Under the pieces are notes generated by a model. The model was not told the origin of the DNA. It was given only the letters and a program-made list of their open reading frames with translations, and did no database searches. This document shows, piece after piece, positions 43,491 to 50,683 of a stretch of DNA of 64,000 nt. Numbering within the stretch: position 1 is the first letter of the stretch; each line of letters starts with the position of its first letter. Location of the stretch: positions 186,001-250,000 of the forward strand of contig NZ_VYKK01000015.1 of the NCBI RefSeq assembly GCF_008710135.1, given 5' to 3'. The position numbers were made by a program, and so were the translations under genes. Origin of the DNA: Paenibacillus spiritus. GTDB lineage: Bacteria > Bacillota > Bacilli > Paenibacillales > Paenibacillaceae.

Positions 43491-44603
43491 TCACGGAGCG
43501 ATCAGGCGATTGTCGGAACCGGCCTCCTTCGGGTCGATATTTCCGGGCAGCAGCTTCCGGCCTTTAAGCCAATTTCCGATCTGCTCCCAGGATTCCGGGC
43601 CGAGGTAGCCGTAGGGCTCGTCTCCGAAATCCATCAGCGGCAGCAGCAGGGCAAGGCTGGCCCGCTCAATCTCCGGATCAAGCGGAGCGGCGGTCTCCTC
43701 GTGCTTCAGCAGAATCGCCAGCGCTTCCTGCGGATGGCTGTTGACATAGGCCTGTCCTTCCGCAGCGGCGGCGAGAAACCGCCGGATCACTTCGCCGCGT
43801 TCGGCCAGGGTCTGCTCGCTGGCGGCGAAGACCAGCTCGGCATAATCGGGTACGCCGAAATCCGCCGGATTCAGCGAGAGAACGGAACAATGCTGCTTGT
43901 CCAGCAGCAGCTCTTCGTGGTTGACAAATCCGCCGATTACGGCATCGGTCCGTCCGGTGGCGAGAGCGGGAATCAGGTCATAGCCGACATCGACGAGGTT
44001 CAGCCCGGAAGAGTCGCCGCCGTCCGCTTCGACCATGGTACGGAGCATGGCGTCATAGAGCGGAATCGAGGAATACCCGATCGTCCGGCCAGGAAGCTCT
44101 CGGGGCCGTGTGATTCCTTCTTCATCTGCCCGGATCAGCAGCCGGTTCAGCGGATGGCGGACAACGGCGGATACCGCTTTGACGGGAACGGACGCCCCCC
44201 GCGCCATCAGAACCTGCGGCTGATAGGTCAGAGCGAGATCGACTTGGCCGGCGGCGGCCAGTCTCAAGGCATCGTTGGTTTCAGCGGGCATCCGCAGTTT
44301 GACCTTCAGATTCCTGTCGGCAAAATAACCGTTCTCCTCCGCCGCATAAAGAAACGAATGCACCGCGTTCGGATACCAGTCCAGCATGACGGTCAGCTGG
44401 TCGGGCCGGGACCTGCTCTCGCCCGCCGATCCCGGCCGGGCGGCATCCGCCGCATTCCGGGCGCTTGCCGGATCGCCCTGAACCGCTGCGCCTTGAACCG
44501 CTGCACCCGTCATCCGGCCACAGCCTGCGGCGGTCAGCAGGAGGCCAAGCACCACGGCTAGGAGCAGCGGGCCGCCTCCCGAACTCCTCAATCTTGAATT
44601 CAT
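43491..44603 (-). CDS. thiY: Thiamine-precursor ABC substrate-binding lipoprotein ThiY-like
   Basis: 370 aa of the NMT1/THI5-like family. Signal peptide with lipobox LTAAGC. Ala/Gly/Gln-rich linker with a repeated GAAVQG, then QLTVMLDWYPNAVHSFLYAAEENGYFADRNLKVKLRMPAETNDALRLAAAGQVDLALTYQPQ, the HMP/FAMP-binding signature. Overlaps thiX by 4 nt (ATGA). Binds pyrimidine precursors in relatives (N-formyl-aminopyrimidine). The longer frame reaching 44801 is inside thiX and not used. Confidence 0.9.
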   Translation of the reverse strand: MNSRLRSSGGGPLLLAVVLGLLLTAAGCGRMTGAAVQGAAVQGDPASARNAADAARPGSAGESRSRPDQLTVMLDWYPNAVHSFLYAAEENGYFADRNLKVKLRMPAETNDALRLAAAGQVDLALTYQPQVLMARGASVPVKAVSAVVRHPLNRLLIRADEEGITRPRELPGRTIGYSSIPLYDAMLRTMVEADGGDSSGLNLVDVGYDLIPALATGRTDAVIGGFVNHEELLLDKQHCSVLSLNPADFGVPDYAELVFAASEQTLAERGEVIRRFLAAAAEGQAYVNSHPQEALAILLKHEETAAPLDPEIERASLALLLPLMDFGDEPYGYLGPESWEQIGNWLKGRKLLPGNIDPKEAGSDNRLIAP

Positions 44604-45436
44604 CCTCTCATCTCCTTGTAATCTTCTATCCGCCCAAGGCTGCTTCTCCGGCAGATGACAGCTTCCGCCAGCCGGACAGTCAGCAGCAGCGAGAGGCCCA
44701 GAGCGGCAAGCAGCACGACGGCGGCGAACATATCGGCGCTTCGGAGGCCGGAAGCCATACGCCGGCAGTAGAAGCCGAGTCCCCGGCTTCCGCCCAGCCA
44801 TTCCCCGATTGTAGCTCCGATTACGCTGTAGACGGCGGCCAGCCGAAGACCGCCGAAGAAAGCAGGAAGGGCGGCCGGAATCTCCGCCTTGATCAGAACC
44901 TGGCGCCGCCTCGCCCCCATCGCCAGCATCAGCCCGCGATATTCGCTTCCTGCCCGGCGGATTCCGTCATGCAGCCCTGCCATGATCGGATAGAACGCCG
45001 TCAGCAGCACCACAAAGGCTTTGCTCCACAGCGAATAACCGAACCAGAGAATGAACAGAGGCGACAGAGCGACAAGCGGAATCGTCTGGCTGAAGACGAG
45101 CAGCGGATACAGCGCCTTCTCCAGCGCGGAACTAAGCGCCATTCCGAGTCCAAGCGCCGTTCCGGCGACCAGAGCCAGGAGAAGGCCAACCGCCGCTTCG
45201 CCGAGCGTAGCGGGCAGATGGACCTTGAACAGCGGCCCGGCTTCCAGGGCCAGGGCGCGAAGAACGGCGGTCGGAGGCGGCAGGATGTAGGCCGGGGTTC
45301 CCGCCGCCCGAACTCCGGCTTCCCAGACGGCAAGTCCCGCCGCAACCGCCAGAAGCGGGGGGATGAACGTCTTGCTTAGCGGCGGCCTCTCGCGTTGTCC
45401 GGGAGGCGGGGTTCTGGGCTCCGGTTCCGGATTCAT
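44600..45436 (-). CDS. thiX: ABC transporter permease ThiX-like
   Basis: 278 aa BPD_transp_1 permease. Cytoplasmic Pro-rich N-terminus, then about six membrane helices; EAA loop-like GLMLAMGARRRQVLIKAEIPAALPAFFGGLRLAAVYSVIGATIGEW. First gene behind the TPP riboswitch. ATG 45436 with GAAAGGAGGAAA upstream; the frame reaching 45481 runs through the terminator. No ATPase (ThiZ) gene adjoins. Confidence 0.9.
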   Translation of the reverse strand: MNPEPEPRTPPPGQRERPPLSKTFIPPLLAVAAGLAVWEAGVRAAGTPAYILPPPTAVLRALALEAGPLFKVHLPATLGEAAVGLLLALVAGTALGLGMALSSALEKALYPLLVFSQTIPLVALSPLFILWFGYSLWSKAFVVLLTAFYPIMAGLHDGIRRAGSEYRGLMLAMGARRRQVLIKAEIPAALPAFFGGLRLAAVYSVIGATIGEWLGGSRGLGFYCRRMASGLRSADMFAAVVLLAALGLSLLLTVRLAEAVICRRSSLGRIEDYKEMRG

Positions 45437-45461
45437 CGAATTTCCTCCTTTCAGACCCAAC

Positions 45462-45499
45462 AAAAAACCCGTCCGCTTCACAGGGAAGTGGACGGGTTC
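45462..45499 (-). terminator. Regulatory terminator of the thi operon
   Basis: Minus strand GAACCCGTCC / GGACGGGTTTTTTG, 9-10 bp stem, loop containing CACTTCCCT and GTGAAG. The loop is complementary to both P1 strands of the riboswitch, so it fits a transcription-attenuation switch. Confidence 0.85.
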
Positions 45500-45549
45500 A
45501 TGAAGAGAACGGCGAAGAAACGCGCGCTTTCAATTTCATCGAATCCTCG

Positions 45550-45638
45550 TATCACTTCCCTACGCTGGTATGATCCAGATCAGGTTCCAAGGGTCCGGCT
45601 CTCGCCGTCTCAGTCCACGCGGACTCCCCTAGTGAAGA
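45550..45638 (-). promoter_or_regulatory. TPP riboswitch
   Basis: Minus strand carries the THI-box order: CUAGGGGAG, GGACUGAGA, ACCCUU, GGAACCUGAUCUGGAUCAUACCAGCGUAGGGAAGUG (read in parts). P1 strands UCACU and AGUGA. Sits ~115 nt before thiX with an intrinsic terminator between, so TPP should turn the operon off. Confidence 0.96.
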
Positions 45639-45715
45639 ACGGGTCTATTTGATTTTGGGATAAAATGCCTCTCGACTATATCACGCCGGAAGCCGAAGAG
45701 GCAAGATAGAAAAAT

Positions 45716-46402
45716 TCAGGAGTTGTCGGCTGCGGCGGGAGCGGGATGCTGGCGGAGATAATCCAGGGCATCATAGAGCATAACCGCCGCTTCGCCGCGG
45801 CTGATCTCCCGCTTCGGGTCGAACCGGCCGCTGCTATCGAGCCGCGTAATGCCGTATTTCAGCGAACGGACTACGGCGCCCTGATACTCGGGCGCCAGGC
45901 TGCTCTCATCGGCAATGCCGGAAGGCTTCACGTTGATAAGAGGCAGAGACCCCGCCTGTTCCATTCCCCGGACGAGCAGGAAGGTGAACAGCTCCCGCGT
46001 CAGCCTGGACGCGGGATCGATGTCTTCGGGCACGGGGACGCCGTTATGATAGACGCCGAGGAATGCCTCCGTATACCATTGGCCGTCCAGTACTTTCGTG
46101 AAGACCTGCGCGGCCTTCGGCTCCTGGATGAACCGGATGGCGTCGAGACTGAACTGGAAGCCCCCGGCGATCAGTTGTATGCCTTGTGCGGCGGTGAGCG
46201 GAGCCTTTGGCGCGAAGCTTTGGGCGTTCATGCCCTGAATGATGCCTTTCGAATGCAGCGATTGGATTTTGTCGCTGCCTTCGGTCGTTCCCAGATCTCC
46301 GAACGGGGCGGCAGCCGCGTACAGGGACCCGGCCACGGAAAGGCTCAGGAGAGCGGTGAGCGCAAGCGAAGCGAAGGTTATCGAGCCTGCTTTCTTTTTC
46401 AT
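45716..46402 (-). CDS. Secreted protein with S-layer homology (SLH)-like domains
   Basis: About 228 aa. Signal peptide (ITFASLALTALLSLSVAGSLYAAA, cleavage near AAA). SLH-like repeat APFGDLGTTEGSDKIQSLHSKGIIQGMNAQSFAPKAPLTAAQGIQLI and a second near the C-terminus KYGITRLDSSGRFDPKREISRGEAAVMLYDAL. Only about two repeats rather than three, so cell-wall binding is uncertain. ATG 46402 with AAAGGGG upstream; an earlier in-frame start at 46420 is possible. Confidence 0.75.
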   Translation of the reverse strand: MKKKAGSITFASLALTALLSLSVAGSLYAAAAPFGDLGTTEGSDKIQSLHSKGIIQGMNAQSFAPKAPLTAAQGIQLIAGGFQFSLDAIRFIQEPKAAQVFTKVLDGQWYTEAFLGVYHNGVPVPEDIDPASRLTRELFTFLLVRGMEQAGSLPLINVKPSGIADESSLAPEYQGAVVRSLKYGITRLDSSGRFDPKREISRGEAAVMLYDALDYLRQHPAPAAADNS

Positions 46403-46532
46403 CCTATTAACCCCTTTCATTCAGACGGTTGAGGAATCTGATGTCCGTATAAACGATTCAGGAGGAATAAAGGTTGCAGGCGGGAACGCCTCCTCCTTTT
46501 CAAGAGCCCAAATATTTGATATTATTACTATA

Positions 46533-46547
46533 TGATAATTATTATAA
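46533..46547 (+). promoter_or_regulatory. Fur box before fur
   Basis: TGATAATTATTATAA, one mismatch to TGATAATNATTATCA. Close by is a -35-like TTGATA (46516-46521), so Fur autoregulation is likely. Confidence 0.7.
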
Positions 46548-46580
46548 TTAAGAATCGGCGGCTTAAGCGGCCCGGAGAGG

Positions 46581-47066
46581 ATGGTGCGATCCTTGATGAC
46601 CATGAGTGATATTGCGGCCCAGTTCGCCGCCAGACAATATAAGCTGACTTCCCAGCGCGAAGCCATTGTTCGGGTTCTGCTGGAGAATGAGACGGAGCAT
46701 CTTACGGTGGAGGATATCTATCTGAAGATGAAGCCCTACCATCCCAATCTGGGCATGGCCACGATTTACCGGACGCTGGATCTTTTGTCCGAACTGCATA
46801 TTGTCGAGAAAATGAATTTCGGGGACGGCCCTGCCCGCTACGATCTGCGCGGGGGAGGGCAGGGACATATGCACCACCACCTGATCTGCGAGGATTGCGG
46901 AGAGCTGACGGAGATCAAGGAAGACTGGCTGGCAGAGCTGGAAGCGCGTCTGGAACGGGAGTACGGCTTTCTGGTGACCGATCACCGGCTGGACTTCAAG
47001 GGACGCTTCAAGACCTGCGAGCGGCATGACTGCCGATCCGCCCGAACCGGGCGGCAAGTGGGCTGA
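46581..47066 (+). CDS. fur: Ferric uptake regulator, Fur family
   Basis: 161 aa, or about 155 if translation begins at the later ATG 46596 or ATG 46602. Winged helix KLTSQREAIVRVLLENETEHLTVEDIYLKMK and IYRTLDLLSELHIVEKMNF; metal sites HMHHHLICEDCGEL; dimer part LEREYGFLVTDHRLDF. The first CxxC is kept. The second structural pair, usually GxCxxC near the end, reads GRFKTCERHDC, so the first Cys is Phe and another Cys lies 5 residues on. ATG 46581 abuts GGAGAGG, so the start is not settled. Could also be PerR or Zur, but the upstream Fur box favours Fur. Confidence 0.85.
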   Translation: MVRSLMTMSDIAAQFAARQYKLTSQREAIVRVLLENETEHLTVEDIYLKMKPYHPNLGMATIYRTLDLLSELHIVEKMNFGDGPARYDLRGGGQGHMHHHLICEDCGELTEIKEDWLAELEARLEREYGFLVTDHRLDFKGRFKTCERHDCRSARTGRQVG

Positions 47067-47153
47067 GTTCTTAGCTGCGCGCTTCGGGTGTACGGATTAA
47101 TGACCGGGCAATTCGGTTATAAAAGGAGTACAACCACGAGGGAGTGATGCGCG

Positions 47154-47558
47154 ATGAAGAACCGAACGAAATCCTCTTATATTGCTGTACTTACTGCTGC
47201 TCTCCTGCTGACGGTACCGATTGTATCCGGAGCCAGCGCCGCTTCCCCGGGCACCGCTCCGGCCGGCAAGGTTGCCGCCGCGAAGCTGCAAGCGCCGCTA
47301 CCGCTGAAGCACGGGTCCGGCATTTATAACGGGCTCGCCGACGGCCACACCGTCGAGATCGACGTCTACGGCGAAGCGACCTCTTTTCAGTTCAGCGATG
47401 AATTGAAGGCCGCGGCAGCCTCACTGGAAGAAGGGGAGACGGTGGATTATGTCTATACCGAACGGCGATTGGCCGGACGGCCTGAAGTCAGATTGCTGAC
47501 GCTTGCAGCCATCAAGGTTCGCAGCCTTGACGGGGACGGAGACGCTCCGGTACACTGA
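47154..47558 (+). CDS. Small secreted protein of unknown function
   Basis: 134 aa with a signal peptide (YIAVLTAALLLTVPIVSGASA, cleavage near ASA). Mature part: LKHGSGIYNGLADGHTVEIDVYGEATSFQFSDELKAAAASLEEGETVDYVYTERR. Not recognised; beta-rich. Ribosome site GAGGGAGTG near ATG. Next to fur but no Fur box of its own seen. Confidence 0.65.
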   Translation: MKNRTKSSYIAVLTAALLLTVPIVSGASAASPGTAPAGKVAAAKLQAPLPLKHGSGIYNGLADGHTVEIDVYGEATSFQFSDELKAAAASLEEGETVDYVYTERRLAGRPEVRLLTLAAIKVRSLDGDGDAPVH

Positions 47559-47602
47559 CAGGTGTAAGCTGAAGCGGGACCCATAGGAGAGTGAGAGAAG
47601 AA

Positions 47603-48004
47603 ATGGCAAGAACGAAGAGCCGCAAGGCGCTGCTGCAAGCGCAGCGGCAGGGCGGATGGAGTCCGGTGATGAACCGGAGAACGAACGGGGATTATGCCGA
47701 TATTTCCCAGCATGTCCGGGTGAAGCCGGATAAGCAGGCACAACTGAACAAGGCCATGCGGAAGGAGCGGATCACTTATGATGACGCTCCTTTTTGCTGC
47801 CCGGATTTTCTTTTGCGTCTAACGGACAGATTCCCGGTAACGGGCCGGCGATACGCCGTATCGGCGGCGGAAGAGCCGGAAGAAGTAGGTATAATTTGCG
47901 AATCCGCAGGTCTCCGCCACCTGCTCCAGCGGCATCGGGCTGTACATCATCCGCTCCTTCGCCATTTCCAGCCGTACCTCATTCGCATACTGAATAATGG
48001 TTAG
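47603..48004 (+). CDS. Small basic protein of unknown function, 3' part doubtful
   Basis: ATG 47603 gives MARTKSRKALLQAQRQGGWS, then PVMNRRTNGDYADISQHVRVKPDKQAQLNKAMRKERITYDDAPF... up to 133 aa. The first ~60 residues look like a basic Paenibacillus protein. After that the frame runs through an intrinsic terminator (47764-47795) and antisense to the AraC gene. In the +2 frame a stop occurs at the terminator, so a frameshift or an unusual long 3' end is possible. Ribosome site GAGAGAAGAA. Confidence 0.45.
   Translation: MARTKSRKALLQAQRQGGWSPVMNRRTNGDYADISQHVRVKPDKQAQLNKAMRKERITYDDAPFCCPDFLLRLTDRFPVTGRRYAVSAAEEPEEVGIICESAGLRHLLQRHRAVHHPLLRHFQPYLIRILNNG
47764..47795 (+). terminator. Terminator inside the open frame of the small basic protein
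   Basis: GGAGCG / CGCTCC with inner ATCA/TGAT pairing, then TTTTT. On the plus strand this is a good terminator; on the minus strand there is no T-tract. Confidence 0.7.
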
Positions 48005-48613
48005 ACCGTAAGCCTCCTTGAAGAGCCGGACGGCGCGCGAGACCGACAGACCGGTATGGGCGGCCACTTCCTCCAGGCGCACGATGCCAGCAGCATGCTC
48101 TTCGATATACTGCTTCATTCCCCTTGCTGCGGCTTCCGAAGAATGGGCCGGCGGCGCTTCCTCCGAAATCCGGTCAATCTCCATGCACAGAATCTGCAGA
48201 TAGGAAGCCGAGATGTCGGCTGAATAGGCGGACTGCCGCCGCTGCTCCTGCACGAGGGTGCGGAACAGTCCGGCAATGGCTCCGTCGGCCGGAACAGACT
48301 GAAGAGAAGGGCGGCTCGCCCTGTCCCGCCACGCATCGAGCCACGGTCCTTCCGCGAAAATGAAGAAGTCCCCGCTGGCTGTAAGCCCCGGCTTGCGCTG
48401 CGAATGCTCGATAATCAGCTGATAAGGCTCTCCCGGACAGATGACGAGCAGATCCCCTGCATACATGGGAGCAGAGGAGCCTCCGATCAGGGTAGAACTG
48501 GTCCCTTCGGTCTGAAGCCGGAAGAGATAATAGGGCAATCCTTCAGGAACGGAATACTGGAATTTCTTGCGGTGCAGCGAGAAGCCCGCCGACAGAACGG
48601 TACAAGCCGGCAT
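47819..48613 (-). CDS. AraC family transcriptional regulator
   Basis: 264 aa. N-terminal cupin-like sensor (~1-150, GDLLVICPGEPYQLIIE); C-terminal AraC domain: RGMKQYIEEHAAGIVRLEEVAAHTGLSVSRAVRLFKEAYGLTIIQYANEVRLEMAKERMMYSPMPLEQVAETCGFANYTYFFRLFRRRYGVSPARYRE. Divergent from the sugar isomerase gene at 48781 (167 bp gap), so it likely controls it. The inducer is unknown but probably a sugar. Confidence 0.9.
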   Translation of the reverse strand: MPACTVLSAGFSLHRKKFQYSVPEGLPYYLFRLQTEGTSSTLIGGSSAPMYAGDLLVICPGEPYQLIIEHSQRKPGLTASGDFFIFAEGPWLDAWRDRASRPSLQSVPADGAIAGLFRTLVQEQRRQSAYSADISASYLQILCMEIDRISEEAPPAHSSEAAARGMKQYIEEHAAGIVRLEEVAAHTGLSVSRAVRLFKEAYGLTIIQYANEVRLEMAKERMMYSPMPLEQVAETCGFANYTYFFRLFRRRYGVSPARYRESVR

Positions 48614-48687
48614 GATCCGGTAGCGCCTCCTTGAGTGAAGGGTATAAGAGCAGATTGTTCAGGTTGAAATCAGATTCTTCATTCTAT

Positions 48688-48702
48688 TATAACCGCTTTC
48701 AT
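48688..48702 (-). promoter_or_regulatory. Cre-like site between AraC and isomerase genes
   Basis: Minus strand ATGAAAGCGGTTATA, one mismatch (C to T at position 14) to WTGNAARCGNWWWCA. Confidence 0.4.
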
Positions 48703-48780
48703 ATTACTATGGGAAGGAAGACGGATCAGTTGCTCCGTCATTCGGCATGTATATTGTTCAGGTGAAGGAGTGTAGCGCGG

Positions 48781-49548
48781 GTGCTGAAGATTGGATTGCA
48801 GCTGTATACGCTGCGGGAGCAGCTTGAAGAGGATTTTGAAGGGACCCTCCGCCAGGTGGCGGCTATGGGTTATGCCGGGGTGGAATTCTTCAACTATTTT
48901 GGACGGAGCGCCGGGGAAGTCAAGGCGCTGCTGGACGAGACGGGGCTTGTGGCCGTAGGCGCCCATCGTCCCTATCAGGCGCTGCTGAACGACACGGAAG
49001 CCGAAATCGCCTATAATAAGGCCATCGGCAACCGCCGCCTGATCATCCCCTTTCTGTCGGAGGAAGAGCGCGATTGGGCGGCCGTCATCGCGAATCTGAA
49101 GATCATCGGCGAACGGGTCAAGGCGCAGGGCTCTCAGCTGCTCTATCATAATCACGATTTCGAGCTGCTGGAACGGTACGAAGAACAGACGGCCTTCGAT
49201 GCCATCTATGCCGGAGTGCCGGCCGATGTGCTTCAGGTCGAAATGGATACCTGCTGGGTGCATCATGCGGGATACGATCCGGTGGCCTACATGGCGGCTT
49301 ACGCCGGCCGGCTGCCGCTCATCCACCTGAAGGATATGAAGAAGAATCCGGACGGAACCGCAGAGACCGTCGTTCTCGGTGAAGGCGAAGTGGATCTGCC
49401 GTCCATTCTGTCGGCCGCCGAGACGCACGGTGTGGAGTGGGCCGTTGTAGAACAAGACTTCTGCAGCCGTTCGCCGCTGGAGAGCGTTCGCGACAGCATG
49501 GCCTGGCTGAAGGGTTACGCCGGGAATGAAGGCCAAATCCGGGGCTGA
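48781..49548 (+). CDS. Sugar phosphate isomerase/epimerase family protein
   Basis: 255-aa TIM barrel of the xylose-isomerase-like family. LKIGLQLYTLREQLEEDFEGTLRQVAAMGYAGVEFFNYFG, LLYHNHDFELLERY (metal site), VLQVEMDTCWVHHAGYDPV, LPLIHLKDMKK, VEWAVVEQDFCSRSPLESV. Exact substrate unknown (inositol, hydroxypyruvate or a keto-sugar type). GTG 48781, AAGGAG 10 nt upstream. Divergent AraC regulator likely controls it; a cre-like site is in the gap. Confidence 0.85.
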   Translation: MLKIGLQLYTLREQLEEDFEGTLRQVAAMGYAGVEFFNYFGRSAGEVKALLDETGLVAVGAHRPYQALLNDTEAEIAYNKAIGNRRLIIPFLSEEERDWAAVIANLKIIGERVKAQGSQLLYHNHDFELLERYEEQTAFDAIYAGVPADVLQVEMDTCWVHHAGYDPVAYMAAYAGRLPLIHLKDMKKNPDGTAETVVLGEGEVDLPSILSAAETHGVEWAVVEQDFCSRSPLESVRDSMAWLKGYAGNEGQIRG

Positions 49549-49601
49549 CGGCAGCACGCGGAAGAAGTTGCGGCAGGAAGGAAGCAGAGCCGGCTCCGGG
49601 A

Positions 49602-50522
49602 TCACCGGGGCCGGCTCTGCCGCGTTCCGGGGAGAGCACCGAGCATCCCTATGCCGGCCATCACCACGGCTCCGCCGGTCCATTGATAGACATTGACCCG
49701 CTCCCCGAGCAGCAGGGCGGACAGAATCATCGACGTCAGCGGCAGAAGGCCGGAGAAGGCCGCTACCGTGTAGGCGTCGCAGCGGCGGACGCCTGCATAG
49801 AAGAGCGTGAAGGAGAGCCAGGTCACGATCCACCCGTACCAGGCGAGAGCCGCCCATTCCTCCGCTCCCAGAACCTGCAAGGAGCGGACCGGGTGCTCCA
49901 GGGAAGCGGGCAGGAGGCAGAGAAGGAAGGCCATCGCGGCGACGAGCAGTGCCTGTATGCCCGGACGAAGTCCCTCCAGGGAACCCGCGCCGTATTTGCG
50001 GGCGAGGATGTTGAAGGTAGCCTCGCTCGCAGCCGCGGCCAGTACGAAGGCATTTCCCGCGAGATGCTGAAGAGAGATTCCGCCGGGCTGCAAGCCCGCT
50101 CCCTGCAGCAGCGCAATGCCGGCCGCCGCCGCAGCGATGCCGACGATTCGCCGGGCGGTGAGCTGCTCGCGCAGGAAGAGCCAGGCCAGCAGCGCGGTTA
50201 TCGCCGGGGCGGCGCCGGTAAGAATCCCTGCCTCGGCGGCGCCGGTAGATTGCAGGCCCAGGAACAGCAGCGCCCGGAAGAGAACGATGCCGAGCAGCGC
50301 CTGCATGACAAGCATGCGCCAGTCGGCGGCGCGAAGACGGCGGGCCGTGTGCAGGAAGGCCCGTGCCCGCAGAGGCAGCGCTGCGGCCAGAAGCAGCCCG
50401 AGGCCGGCGGCGGCAAGAGTGAAGGGTTCGAGCTCGCCGGCAAGCAGCCGGCCTGCGACGGGCGAGGTGCCGGCCAGAATGAAGGCGAGCGCCAGAACCG
50501 GCCTGCCATTGTTTCTATTCAT
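49602..50522 (-). CDS. EamA/DMT family transporter
   Basis: 306 aa, ten membrane helices in two EamA halves: LALAFILAGTSPVAGRLLAG, LFRALLFLGLQSTGAAEAGILTGAAPAITALLAWLFLREQL, GNAFVLAAAASEATFNILARKYG, YGWIVTWLSFTLFYAGVRRCDAYTVAAFSGLLPLTSMILSALLLGERV. A likely exporter of amino acids or small metabolites. GGGAAGGA upstream of ATG 50522. Divergent from a MocR regulator across an operator-rich gap. Confidence 0.88.
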   Translation of the reverse strand: MNRNNGRPVLALAFILAGTSPVAGRLLAGELEPFTLAAAGLGLLLAAALPLRARAFLHTARRLRAADWRMLVMQALLGIVLFRALLFLGLQSTGAAEAGILTGAAPAITALLAWLFLREQLTARRIVGIAAAAAGIALLQGAGLQPGGISLQHLAGNAFVLAAAASEATFNILARKYGAGSLEGLRPGIQALLVAAMAFLLCLLPASLEHPVRSLQVLGAEEWAALAWYGWIVTWLSFTLFYAGVRRCDAYTVAAFSGLLPLTSMILSALLLGERVNVYQWTGGAVVMAGIGMLGALPGTRQSRPR

Positions 50523-50553
50523 AGTGAAGCGTCCTTCCCGGAGGGCCCTTCCG

Positions 50554-50578
50554 TACCATTAACGATTCGTTAGTGGTA
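50554..50578. promoter_or_regulatory. 25-bp operator palindrome in the eamA promoter
   Basis: TACCATTAACGA-T-TCGTTAGTGGTA, 11 of 12 pairs match. It abuts minus-strand -10 TATAAT (50578-50583) and covers the likely +1 of eamA. A regulator of unknown identity is implied. Confidence 0.65.
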
Positions 50579-50606
50579 TTATAGCAACCCTGCTGGTATG
50601 CTTGAA
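50578..50606 (-). promoter_or_regulatory. Promoter of eamA
   Basis: Minus strand TTCAAG (50601-50606), 17-nt spacer, TATAAT (50578-50583). Leads to the 25-bp palindrome at the start site. Confidence 0.5.
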
Positions 50607-50609
50607 GCG

Positions 50610-50645
50610 CCAGTTGGAGCGGTTATTGACCGGACCAGTTGGAGC
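50610..50645 (+). promoter_or_regulatory. Two direct repeats of CCAGTTGGAGC (likely MocR boxes)
   Basis: CCAGTTGGAGC at 50610-50620 and 50635-50645, start-to-start 25 bp, 39 bp before the GTG of the MocR gene. Direct repeats are typical of MocR/PdxR binding sites (established for the family). Confidence 0.6.
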
Positions 50646-50683
50646 AGTCATGAAAAGCATGATTAAAGGAAGGAGAGACGCCG

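Noticed and set aside
49587..49619. Terminator between sugar isomerase and eamA
   Set aside because: A strong hairpin overlaps the eamA stop, but there is no T-tract on either side.
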